The notes below the pieces were generated by a model. It saw nothing but the letters and a program-made list of their open reading frames with translations, was not told the origin of the DNA and searched no databases. The position numbers were made by a program, and so were the translations under genes. DNA of 50,383 nt from an uncultured Anaerolineaceae bacterium (lineage in GTDB: Bacteria; Chloroflexota; Anaerolineae; Anaerolineales; Anaerolineaceae), in NCBI GenBank assembly GCA_927443345.1, contig CAKMKJ010000054.1:1-50383 (forward strand), read 5' to 3'. Of this stretch, positions 43,122 to 50,383 are shown one piece after another (position 1 is the stretch's first letter; every line of letters starts with the position of its first letter).

Positions 43122-44435
43122 TTGACGACCCCTGAGCTTCAATCCAATAAACCGTTGCTAACACGTTCAGTTTGGGTAAGTTTATTACTATTAGGTCTGG
43201 CAGGTCAACTGGCCTGGGCTGTTGAAAACCAATACTTTAATACTTTTATGTATGACAATATCACACCTGATCCGCAGGCAGTTTCGTGGATGGTGGCAAT
43301 AACTGCAATTGTTTCAACCGTTGCAACCATCACGATGGGAACTTTAAGTGACCGCACCCGCACGCGCTGGGGAAGGCGCAGACCCTATATCTTTATCGGT
43401 TATATTGTTTGGGGTCTGCTAACTGCAGCATTCCCGTTGGCCGCCAAATTTGAACCTGTTGCGGTGGGAGTTTTCATTGCTATTTTATTTGACAGCGTAC
43501 TTTCGTTTTTTGCAGCCAGCGCTTCTGACGGGGCATTAAGCGCCTATATCACAGATGTAACCACTGAAACCAATCGAGGCAGGGTAGTGGGCGCTTTGGA
43601 AATAATGAAGTGGGTTGCTTTTTTGGTGATCTACGGGGGCGCCGGCATTATCATCCAGGCTGTGGGATATTACTGGTTCTTCTATATCATCGGCGGTATT
43701 GCTGCGCTGATTGGTTTGATCTGTACGCCTATGCTGAAAGAAAGTATCCTGCCCAATAAACCAGAAGGAAGGTTCTGGCAGAAAATTGCCGATACTTTTC
43801 AACTCTCCAGTCTGCGCCAGAATAAAGACTTCTTTAAATTAATGATTTCATTGACCTTGTTCATGATCGGGATTAATGTATTCTTTCCTTATTTGATGAT
43901 CTACTTGCAGCATCACATTCAGCTTTCAATCATGAATTCCTCTTTGGTAGTCGGCGTCTGCATCCTGGTAGGCGGCATAGGTGCAGCTTATCCAATCGGT
44001 TTGTTGGTGGACCGCTGGGGGCGAAAGCCGGTGGCGCTGCTTTCAGTCGTGTTGGAGGCAATCGGTTTAACAGTATTTTCAGTTTCTCAAACCGTACCCA
44101 TGTTGATCGTTGGCGGCATACTTTGGCTGGCACCATTTGCCGCCTGGACTATTGCAACCTCCACCTGGGCGCGGGATCTCTTTCCTGAAGAAAAACGTGG
44201 ACAATTTGCCGGTTATTATGTTTTATTCAATGTGGCGTTCACGATGATCCCTGGCCCTTTGCTTGGTGGTTGGCTGGCTTCCACTTTTGGCAACCCTATC
44301 ATGCTGGATGGCAAAGCTGGTTTTGTTCCTCCCCCGCTGCTTTTTCAGGTTGCCGGGCTGATGGTGCTGATGGCGATCATACCGATATTGACGATTAAAA
44401 CCCGTCCGCAAGTCACCGCCCTTCAGTGCGGGTGA
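43122..44435 (+). CDS. MFS sugar transporter, sucrose-type (SLC45-like), C-terminus altered by TnpB element
   Basis: A 437-residue twelve-helix transporter. The cytoplasmic loop SDRTRTRWGRRRPYIF is the hallmark of the plant sucrose transporter/SLC45 group, and the downstream GH32 enzyme supports sucrose. The start is TTG at 43122 with GAGGAG at 43110-43115. The last ten residues (RPQVTALQCG) are encoded by the inserted element. Without it the frame would run TIKT then KKSQ and stop at 45729-45731, nine bases before the GH32 start. The swap of the tail is probably tolerated. Confidence 0.88.
   Translation: MTTPELQSNKPLLTRSVWVSLLLLGLAGQLAWAVENQYFNTFMYDNITPDPQAVSWMVAITAIVSTVATITMGTLSDRTRTRWGRRRPYIFIGYIVWGLLTAAFPLAAKFEPVAVGVFIAILFDSVLSFFAASASDGALSAYITDVTTETNRGRVVGALEIMKWVAFLVIYGGAGIIIQAVGYYWFFYIIGGIAALIGLICTPMLKESILPNKPEGRFWQKIADTFQLSSLRQNKDFFKLMISLTLFMIGINVFFPYLMIYLQHHIQLSIMNSSLVVGVCILVGGIGAAYPIGLLVDRWGRKPVALLSVVLEAIGLTVFSVSQTVPMLIVGGILWLAPFAAWTIATSTWARDLFPEEKRGQFAGYYVLFNVAFTMIPGPLLGGWLASTFGNPIMLDGKAGFVPPPLLFQVAGLMVLMAIIPILTIKTRPQVTALQCG
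44391..44401. repeat. 11-bp direct repeat flanking the TnpB element (left copy)
   Basis: ACGATTAAAAC here is repeated at 45705-45715. Removing the DNA between the copies restores the permease C-terminus. Confidence 0.9.
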
Positions 44436-45715
44436 AAAGGCGGGTTTATCGGTTTTGGCTTTAGCCGAATTGTTCAATTTTGTTAAAGAGAACGTTTGTT
44501 CGTCTAAAGAGTGTAAAATTAGGCAAAAATGATAAAAACCTTTCAGTACCGCATTTACCCGTTCACTTCACAGCGCAAAACGATGGAATCCACCATCGAG
44601 ACTTGCAGGCGTTTCTATAACGACTGCCTTGCCGAGCGCAAAGAAGCGTATTATGAACGTGGCGAAAGCATTGGAAAGTTCTCCCAACTCCGCAAAGTCA
44701 AAACGTTAAAAGAAACCAACCCATACGCCACAAAAATCCATTCTCATGTTTTGCAGGTTGCTGTTGCCGATTTGGATAAGGCTTTTCAGGCTTTCTTCCG
44801 AAGGGCAAAAGCTGGTGAAAAAGCGGGTTATCCAAGATTCAAGGGGAAAGACCGTTTTGATTCTTTTGGATTCAAGGAATATGGCAACGGATTCAAGGTG
44901 GATGGCAGGCGACTAAAGCTGTCGGGTATCGGGCGGGTTGCGATTCGCTGGCACAGACCACTTGAAGGTGAAATTAAAACACTACGAATCGCCCGAAAAG
45001 CGGGTAAGTGGTACGCTTCATTCTCTTGCGAAATCGCTGAAAAGCCTTTGCCACCAACAGGGTGTGCAGTTGGTATTGATGTTGGAATCAGTTCTTTGAT
45101 TGCCACCAGCGATGGTGAGCTTGTTGAAAATCCAAAGTGGTATAGGGATGGACAGGCGAAACTGCGTGTTTTACAGCGAACCGTTTCCCGTAGAAAGAAA
45201 GGCGGAAGCAACCGCAGACAAGCCGTCCATGCACTCCAAGTCTACCATGAACGCATCGCCAATCAGCGCAACGACTTTTTGAACAAGTTGGCTAACGAAC
45301 TGGTCGTGAATAACGACCTTATCGCCATCGAAGATTTACAAATCACAAATATGGTCAAAAATCACTGCCTTTCCAAGAGCATCTTGGATGGTGGTTGGGG
45401 CTACTTTGCAAAAAGACTTTTCGACAAAGCGGTAGAAGCTGGTCGGGATGTCGTGCGGGTAAACCCTGCCTACACATCTAAAACCTGTTCTGGTTGTGGC
45501 ACAATTTTTGAAAATATGGATTTGTCGGTTCGTCGGATTGATTGTGATTGCGGGTTGTCGATGAACAGGGACGTGAACGCCGCAGTCAATATTTTAAAAA
45601 GAGCATTACAAAACCGGGTCGGACAGACCCGTTGGGAGTTAACGTGGGCGGTTGCGCCGTGCGTTTCCCAAGAAGCTCCCGCCCTTTAGGGCGTGGAGAG
45701 TGTCACGATTAAAAC
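44402..45715 (+). mobile_element. IS200/IS605-type TnpB-only element inserted between sucrose permease and GH32
   Basis: The left end has a hairpin (44414-44419 with 44428-44434) and the right end has a hairpin around 45676-45699 with a TTTAG loop that contains the tnpB stop codon. An 11-base identical string (ACGATTAAAAC) borders both sides (44391-44401 and 45705-45715). IS605 elements make no target duplication, so one copy is best read as the element's own right-end cleavage motif. There is no TnpA gene; TnpA in trans would be needed for movement. Confidence 0.8.
44529..45689 (+). CDS. tnpB: TnpB, RNA-guided transposon-associated nuclease
   Basis: A 386-residue protein of the TnpB/OrfB family. 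The RuvC-like catalytic residues are intact: D184 (GIDVG), E268 (IAIEDLQ) and D348 (MNRDVNAAVNIL). The zinc ribbon has C320, C323, C339 and C341, and the N-terminal wedge and helical region (about 1-175) includes ETCRRFYNDCLAER. It is full-length and looks active. TnpB proteins use an RNA made from the element's 3' end to cut DNA with a transposon-adjacent motif. Its stop is inside the right-end hairpin. It separates two sugar-utilisation genes but the operon direction is kept. Confidence 0.95.
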   Translation: MIKTFQYRIYPFTSQRKTMESTIETCRRFYNDCLAERKEAYYERGESIGKFSQLRKVKTLKETNPYATKIHSHVLQVAVADLDKAFQAFFRRAKAGEKAGYPRFKGKDRFDSFGFKEYGNGFKVDGRRLKLSGIGRVAIRWHRPLEGEIKTLRIARKAGKWYASFSCEIAEKPLPPTGCAVGIDVGISSLIATSDGELVENPKWYRDGQAKLRVLQRTVSRRKKGGSNRRQAVHALQVYHERIANQRNDFLNKLANELVVNNDLIAIEDLQITNMVKNHCLSKSILDGGWGYFAKRLFDKAVEAGRDVVRVNPAYTSKTCSGCGTIFENMDLSVRRIDCDCGLSMNRDVNAAVNILKRALQNRVGQTRWELTWAVAPCVSQEAPAL

Positions 45716-45735
45716 TAAGAAAAGTCAGTGAGGTG
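45560..45735 (+). ncRNA. Candidate omegaRNA (right end plus guide)
   Basis: By analogy with characterised IS200/IS605 elements, the guide RNA comes from the tnpB 3' end and right end, and its guide is the first flanking bases. Here the scaffold would end near 45715, and the guide would be about 45716-45735, covering the original permease stop and the start of the intergenic spacer. Boundaries are inferred. Confidence 0.4.
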
Positions 45736-45740
45736 ACTGG

Positions 45741-47549
45741 ATGCCTGCGATCCCTGAATTTGTTTTGCGCAAACTTTATGTGCCTGATAGTTTAACAAGT
45801 ACTGATGGTGGATTCACATTTGAGCTAAACAATACTTTTGCTCCTGTGACACTAACGGGTTTATCTCTGACTTTGGATGAAATCTTGTGTAATACAGGGT
45901 TGATCTCAATTTCTATCCCCGGACATGCTGAAATTGCGGTGGGTGGAATCAGTGACGATCATCCGTTCAATCTGGCGGTTAATGTGGTTGTAAAAGTGCA
46001 TGTAGCCTGCCAGGCGCCTCGAATACAAATGGTCATCAGGGTTGACACTCGTGAAGCCGGTACCCTTCAATTTGCTATCGCGCCTAAACACACCGAATCA
46101 GCTGTTTTGGACAATAAACAAAAAAAAGCAAGTCTATTTACTCGTTTAAATCGCAAAGTTAAGTATGTGAATCATGTTTTTCATGTTCAACAAGATGCAC
46201 AACACCCTCAATATCATTTTGCGCCTCCTGCCAATTGGATGAACGATCCCAATGGACTGATTTTCTGGAAGGGCAATGTGCACCTTTTTTATCAGTACAA
46301 TCCCTTTGAAGCAGAGTGGGGCAACATCCACTGGGGGCATGCTGTATCCAAAGATATGCTGCATTGGAAGCATCTGCCGATTGCTTTATGGCCGGATGCA
46401 AAAGGAGCAGATGCCGGCGGTTGTTACTCTGGCTGTATGGTAAATAATAATGGAACCCCCACCATCATATACACGGGGGTTTTTCCTGAAATGCAATGTT
46501 TAGCCACCAGTCCGGCAGATGATCTGTTGTATTGGCAAAAACGACCACAACCAGTGATCGATGCACCTCCATCAGATTTACAGTTGGAGGGTTTTCGTGA
46601 TCCCTGTGTTTGGCAGGGTACCGGCGGAGAATGGAGCATGGTGCTGGGCACCGGGGTGACTGGTGTCGGTGGGGCAGTGCTGCTTTATCGCTCTAAAGAT
46701 CTCATTGATTGGCAGTATATGGGCATTCTTTATAATGGCAACATGCACCAGCGTGAAGGGTTGTCAACGGGTACGATGTGGGAATGTCCATCTTTCTTTC
46801 CTTTGGGAGATAAATGGGTATTGATCATTTCGGTTTGTGGTCTGCAAGGCCCCATGTATACGATATATTACACAGGTCAGTATCTCGTTGATCGTTTCAT
46901 TCCAGATGGACCACCACGCTTGTTGGATAATGGTGAAGGGGGGTGTCTCTATGCACCACAAACATTTGTGGATCGGAAAAGCAGGCGTGTATTGATTGGC
47001 TGGCTGCGAGAAGCTCGCAGCGTCGCAGACCAGGTTAATGCCGGGTGGAGCGGCGCCATGTCACTGCCTCGTTTATTGTTTTTGTCGAAAAACGGTGAAT
47101 TGTGCAGTACCCCGATGATTGAAACGGAATCGCTGCGAGACCAGCATGAGATGCTTTTAAAGCCGAATCAGCTTTCTGAAGTGGTGCGCGGAGCGAGTAT
47201 GGAAATCGTTATTCGCATTCCACCGGATACTGAAAAATGGAGTGGTGTACATTTGGCTCTGCCTGGTGGACAGGATGAAGTCGAAGGTATCTTAATTGGA
47301 TATGATTGTATCAACAGCGCAGTGGTTGTGGATTGCCGGCATGCGGGTGGCGTGATCAGTGCCATGCCAATAAAGAGTTCTGGTTTTCAAGACCAACTGC
47401 TGCATGTATTTGTCGATGGATCAGTGATTGAAGTCTTTGTTGAAGATCAGTTGCCCATTTCTGCGCGTTTCTATGTCTCAAAGCCGCAAGCTATGCGAGT
47501 TCGTTTGGTGGGTGATGCTTCTGTGGAATTGTGGAAATTAAAATTGTAA
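45741..47549 (+). CDS. GH32 beta-fructofuranosidase with an extra N-terminal domain
   Basis: A 602-residue invertase/fructanase. The catalytic domain begins near residue 150. WMNDPNG carries nucleophile D169, FRDP carries D287 and WECPSFF carries acid/base E348. A beta-sandwich domain follows to the end. The first 140 residues are an unusual beta-rich domain (VLRKLYVPDSL..., TGLSLTLDEIL) that I do not recognise. There is no signal peptide, so it acts in the cytoplasm on imported sucrose or small fructans. It originally sat nine bases downstream of the permease stop, with GAGGTG as ribosome site. Confidence 0.92.
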   Translation: MPAIPEFVLRKLYVPDSLTSTDGGFTFELNNTFAPVTLTGLSLTLDEILCNTGLISISIPGHAEIAVGGISDDHPFNLAVNVVVKVHVACQAPRIQMVIRVDTREAGTLQFAIAPKHTESAVLDNKQKKASLFTRLNRKVKYVNHVFHVQQDAQHPQYHFAPPANWMNDPNGLIFWKGNVHLFYQYNPFEAEWGNIHWGHAVSKDMLHWKHLPIALWPDAKGADAGGCYSGCMVNNNGTPTIIYTGVFPEMQCLATSPADDLLYWQKRPQPVIDAPPSDLQLEGFRDPCVWQGTGGEWSMVLGTGVTGVGGAVLLYRSKDLIDWQYMGILYNGNMHQREGLSTGTMWECPSFFPLGDKWVLIISVCGLQGPMYTIYYTGQYLVDRFIPDGPPRLLDNGEGGCLYAPQTFVDRKSRRVLIGWLREARSVADQVNAGWSGAMSLPRLLFLSKNGELCSTPMIETESLRDQHEMLLKPNQLSEVVRGASMEIVIRIPPDTEKWSGVHLALPGGQDEVEGILIGYDCINSAVVVDCRHAGGVISAMPIKSSGFQDQLLHVFVDGSVIEVFVEDQLPISARFYVSKPQAMRVRLVGDASVELWKLKL

Positions 47550-47617
47550 TGAGCGTTTTGAGGTCATTATAACTTTAAGTTATTTCTCCATTCCTTTATG
47601 GATTGATTGAGGCAGAA

Positions 47618-48004
47618 CTACCAGATAATTTCAATTTCATATTGTTGAAATGATTCATCTCGTGTCACGATAGGCATGCATTCCGCTTGGCTTTGTGCTA
47701 TTAACATGTGGTCAAATGGATCATTATGGTATGGGAATAATTCATAGACGCGCAGAGCATGGCTAGTTTGAATTGGCAAATGACGAAAACGATACAGACT
47801 CAGACGATGCGTAATATATTGCGCTGGTGCCTCCGGCAAAACAAGTTTTCCTTTCGTAGTCTTAATGACTATTTCCCATACGCTAGCTGCGGAAAGAAAG
47901 ACCTCATTTTGCCCATCAGAGATGACCTCTCTGGCGCGTAACGACAATTGAGCATCATCGGTGTTCCACCAAAGAAAGGTATGGGTATCTATGAGTACTT
48001 TCAT
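47618..48004 (-). CDS. VapC-type PIN toxin
   Basis: A 128-residue PIN ribonuclease. Acidic residues are in LIDTHTFLWW, AASVWEIVIKTTKG, PYHNDPFDHMLIAQSQ and TRDESF. This is the canonical VapC pattern for the family paired with Phd/YefM antitoxins. Its start overlaps the antitoxin stop by four bases (48001-48004). It should be kept inactive by that antitoxin. Confidence 0.92.
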   Translation of the reverse strand: MKVLIDTHTFLWWNTDDAQLSLRAREVISDGQNEVFLSAASVWEIVIKTTKGKLVLPEAPAQYITHRLSLYRFRHLPIQTSHALRVYELFPYHNDPFDHMLIAQSQAECMPIVTRDESFQQYEIEIIW

Positions 48005-48222
48005 AAATCAAACTCGGGGAGTGGTTCATCGAAATCGGGCAGTATGATTACTTTGCCCTTGTCAATCCCCGGAACACGAGGGGATAGATCTTCTGCTACA
48101 AACGGCAAAATACGTGCCACGGGTTTTCCTGCTTTGGCAATCACAATATCTTCGCCTTTTAAAACGCGGTCAAGCAGATTTGAAAAATGGGTTTTTGCTT
48201 CATGGATATTATAAATTGTCAT
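48001..48222 (-). CDS. Phd/YefM-type antitoxin
   Basis: A 73-residue antitoxin with the DNA-binding motif YNIHEAKTHFSNLLDRVLKGEDIVIAKAGKPVARILP and an acidic C-terminal tail. ATG at 48222 follows GAGG with five-base spacing and is preferred over ATG at 48237. It precedes and overlaps the VapC gene. Confidence 0.9.
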   Translation of the reverse strand: MTIYNIHEAKTHFSNLLDRVLKGEDIVIAKAGKPVARILPFVAEDLSPRVPGIDKGKVIILPDFDEPLPEFDL

Positions 48223-48352
48223 TTTTACCTCATTCATAATTATAGACTAAGCAGTAGGCTAAGTCAAATAATAATTTATCAATAACAGCATAATAATTGG
48301 AATATTCCAATGTCAATAAAAATCAAAATAAACCGAGTTAGGGGGTAGATAC

Positions 48353-48398
48353 TATAACTGACATTTCCCTGCTTTAGGCATGGGGAGTGTCAGTTATA
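48353..48398. mobile_element. IS200/IS605 right-end-like hairpin, remnant
   Basis: Perfect 11-base outer arms (TATAACTGACA/TGTCAGTTATA, 48353-48363 and 48388-48398) and a nested stem with a TTTAG loop. The inner part (CCCTGCTTTAGGCATGGGGAGTG-like) closely resembles the right end of the TnpB element at 45676-45704. No transposase gene is next to it, so it is a solo end or a small non-autonomous element. Confidence 0.55.
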
Positions 48399-48471
48399 AC
48401 AATTTATAAATTTAAAATCCTGATGGAAGAATATCACTTATAATTTAATCATCCTTTACTATCGAGCGTGT

Positions 48472-49242
48472 ATGTTACCAAAAATCTCAATCATTATTCC
48501 GACGTTGAACCAGGCAAAATTTATCGAAGAAACGATACGTAGCGTACTAGACCAAAACTATCCAAATTTAGAACTTATCGTATTGGATGGCGGCTCAACA
48601 GATGGCACGCTGGAAATACTACAAAAATATGATGACTCGCTAACCTGGATCAGTGAACCTGATAAGGGTCAAGTGGATGCGATTAACAAAGGTTTGAGGA
48701 TGGTAACTGGTGATGTGGTTGCTTTTTTGAATTCTGATGATCTCTATACGCCAACTACATTAATGACTGTGGGCAAGTATTTTTCTGATCATCCACAGGC
48801 TAATATTGTAACCGGGAAATGCATAAATATTGATCAAAACGGGGTAGAAACGCGTTCTTTGATCAAGTTTTACAAGAATTTTTGGCTCAAGTTGGGAATT
48901 GATAGTTGTCTGACGGTTATGGATTATGTGTCGCAACCCTCAACCTTTTGGCGAACTGAGTTAATTCATTCGATTGGTTTCTTTGATGAACAATTCCACA
49001 ATGCAATGGATTATGATTATTGGCTGAGGGTTTCACAAAAATACAAGCTAAAGTATATTGATCAATACCTGTCCAAATTTCGGATTTACCCATCGTCTAT
49101 TACCAGCTCAAATTCTCGGGCACAGTATGATGATGAATTAAGGGTGGCATCTTGGTATTGCACCCCAGTTCAATTGTTTATTCACAAAATTCATGCTGAA
49201 ATTTCATGTTGGATCTATGAAAATATATTGAATCGAAAGTAA
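48472..49242 (+). CDS. Family 2 glycosyltransferase
   Basis: A 256-residue GT-A fold enzyme. N-terminal SIIIPTLNQAKFIEETIRSVLDQNYPNLELIVLDGGSTDGT is the nucleotide-sugar binding start of GT2, and FLNSDD is the metal-binding DXD-type site. The C-terminal half includes SQPSTFWRTELI and MDYDYWLRVSQKYKL, typical of surface polysaccharide glycosyltransferases. It is followed six bases later by a polytopic membrane protein, which suggests a surface-glycan locus continuing beyond the window. Confidence 0.92.
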   Translation: MLPKISIIIPTLNQAKFIEETIRSVLDQNYPNLELIVLDGGSTDGTLEILQKYDDSLTWISEPDKGQVDAINKGLRMVTGDVVAFLNSDDLYTPTTLMTVGKYFSDHPQANIVTGKCINIDQNGVETRSLIKFYKNFWLKLGIDSCLTVMDYVSQPSTFWRTELIHSIGFFDEQFHNAMDYDYWLRVSQKYKLKYIDQYLSKFRIYPSSITSSNSRAQYDDELRVASWYCTPVQLFIHKIHAEISCWIYENILNRK

Positions 49243-49248
49243 TTAGTC

Positions 49249-50229
49249 ATGAAACCAACAAATAAAACAACATTTTTTTATCCTGAAATCTTTTTCACAC
49301 TCATTATCTTGGTTACGGGTTTTATCCTGATTGTTATCACACCTATGGGGGCAAATAATGATGAAGAGACCTATACTGCTAGGATCTTTGAAATGTCGCT
49401 AGGCAATCTGATGCCCAATTCATTTCTTGGCGAAGGCCGCAACTATCCAACAGCACTAATTTCAAATTCCTATCGACAAGATGTCAATTTATGGCCTATC
49501 GACGTGGCTACGTGGGTTGAACAAGCTAAGGTAAGGATCAATTGGAATAATCGGGATTTTGACAGCCTGATAAATTATAAAACAAGAGCGGTGTACTTTC
49601 CAACCTTATTTCTATTTCAAGCTCCTGTCATGCGTATAATGGGACCTCGACTTGATATTCCTGTTGTCTTTATTTATTATGCAATTCGATTTTCATATCT
49701 ACTCATTTATATTTTGTTGGTTTATCTCGCTTTAAGAATAATTCCTTTTGGCAAATGGCTGCTCGGAGCGATTGCTGTTGCACCTATAAGCCTTATAACT
49801 GCATCTTCCATCTCTCCTGACCCGATTATTTTTGGGATTTGTTTTCTGTTCATAGCCTGGATTTTGTTCTTGACAAATCAACAGGCTATTCATTTATCCA
49901 CAAAGCAACTCGTTATAACCTGCGGGCTTATCCTTGCGGTTTGTACATTAAAACCCAACTATATTTTCTTATTATTCCTACTCTTCGTATTCCCATATAA
50001 AGGTTTTCTAATTAGAAGAGATGTTGTCATTTTGCTATTTGCCTGCCTAGTTGGGATAGGGATTTCCCTGGGGTGGAATTATCTGGCATCGCGGATTGTA
50101 ATCAGTCAGTTAGACTTGGCGAGTGATTCCACGACGCAATTCTGGTCTCTGTTTTCTGAGCCCCTGATTTTTATTAGGTCTTTAGGGTTACTGTATCAAA
50201 TTCCCCTAGAAAGGGAAAAGAGAGATTAG
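49249..50229 (+). CDS. DUF2142-like polytopic membrane protein, 3' end disrupted
   Basis: A 326-residue product with about seven or eight membrane helices. An N-terminal NNDEETYTARIFEM region and the SPDPIIFG motif resemble DUF2142 membrane proteins near polysaccharide genes. Those proteins are usually about 450 residues or more, so this one looks truncated. The last residues (about IPLEREKRD) lie in sequence that leads into a reversed copy of 49933-50055. The true C-terminus is therefore doubtful. It is co-transcribed with the glycosyltransferase. Confidence 0.65.
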   Translation: MKPTNKTTFFYPEIFFTLIILVTGFILIVITPMGANNDEETYTARIFEMSLGNLMPNSFLGEGRNYPTALISNSYRQDVNLWPIDVATWVEQAKVRINWNNRDFDSLINYKTRAVYFPTLFLFQAPVMRIMGPRLDIPVVFIYYAIRFSYLLIYILLVYLALRIIPFGKWLLGAIAVAPISLITASSISPDPIIFGICFLFIAWILFLTNQQAIHLSTKQLVITCGLILAVCTLKPNYIFLLFLLFVFPYKGFLIRRDVVILLFACLVGIGISLGWNYLASRIVISQLDLASDSTTQFWSLFSEPLIFIRSLGLLYQIPLEREKRD

Positions 50230-50383
50230 CGATCATGTATGTACCGGTGAAATAACCTAACCCAACTAGGCAGGCAAATAGCAAAATGACAACATCTCTT
50301 CTAATTAGAAAACCTTTATATGGGAATACGAAGAGTAGGAATAATAAGAAAATATAGTTGGGTTTTAATGTACAAACCGCAAG
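50174..50383 (-). CDS. Partial opposite-strand copy of the DUF2142-like gene
   Basis: On the minus strand an open frame of 69 codons enters at the window end and stops at 50174. Its first 41 codons are identical to part of the gene above (LKPNYIFLLFLLFVFPYK), then it diverges (LGYFTGTYMIAN). Either a reversed paralogue or an assembly fold-back. Confidence 0.25.
   Translation of the reverse strand, partial: LAVCTLKPNYIFLLFLLFVFPYKGFLIRRDVVILLFACLVGLGYFTGTYMIANLSFPFLGEFDTVTLKT
50261..50383. repeat. 123-bp perfect inverted repeat with 49933-50055
   Basis: The last 123 bases are the exact reverse complement of 49933-50055; identity stops abruptly on the inner side (50260 versus 50056). Confidence 0.95.

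Overview
The window looks like a chromosomal contig from a member of the Chloroflexota, most likely Anaerolineae. This is an inference from gene content, not a database match. The pointers are a very large surface protein of DUF11-like repeats ending in LPATGF plus a sortase domain, a fused MetV-MetF methylenetetrahydrofolate reductase, a SAM-hydrolase/ECF transporter operon, GH114 and GH32 glycosidases, many one-component regulators, and a C-rich/G-rich palindromic intergenic repeat. Base composition is moderate and patchy, with AT-rich islands around the toxin-antitoxin and mobile-element regions. I found no rRNA, tRNA or CRISPR array.

Layout. 1-116 is the 3' end (domains V and VI) of a group II intron. 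141-1672 is an amino-acid ABC permease and ATPase. 2033-4222 is DUF485 plus an acetate-type sodium symporter closed by a strong terminator. It is followed by a 1231-residue membrane protein (4346-8041) joining a PHP phosphoesterase, a Cache sensor, PAS, a CBS pair and a DUF294 nucleotidyltransferase. 8108-12639 is a promoter-led operon of SAM hydrolase, EcfA (double ATPase), EcfS and EcfT. 12771-16502 holds a TPR-like protein, a Cys-containing PD-(D/E)XK nuclease, a ZIP transporter behind a palindromic operator, and a RelBE-type module. 16730-19524 is an alpha/beta hydrolase, acyl carrier protein and fatty-acyl-AMP ligase cassette. 19798-22634 carries a PAS-GGDEF cyclase, a bacteriohemerythrin and an M29 aminopeptidase. 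22799-30211 is the giant repeat/sortase protein. 30293-34254 is a TetR-controlled ABC-2 exporter operon. 34406-39245 holds a HAD phosphatase, MetV-MetF, an AbrB/VapC pair, and a TetR regulator with a Tat-lipoprotein nitroreductase. 39345-43014 (minus strand) holds an apolipoprotein N-acyltransferase-like protein with PadR, and a GH114 lipoprotein with a membrane partner. 43122-47549 is a sucrose permease and invertase operon split by a TnpB element. 47618-48222 is VapBC. 48353-48398 is an IS200/IS605-end-like hairpin. 48472-50229 is a glycosyltransferase and a DUF2142-like membrane protein that runs into a 123-bp inverted repeat at the window end.

How the parts may work together. Three regions stand out. 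The first is the symporter locus, where a single transmembrane receptor appears to join an external ligand sensor to two possible nucleotide-handling enzymes (PHP and DUF294). The second is the giant secreted protein carrying both a sortase substrate-like motif and its own sortase domain with no membrane anchor. The third is the TnpB insertion between a sucrose permease and its invertase, where the empty site, the TAM-side flank and the likely omegaRNA guide can all be read from the sequence. The rest is ordinary uptake (amino acids, acetate, sucrose, divalent metal), export, lipoprotein maturation and stress regulation for a fermentative or heterotrophic anaerobe.
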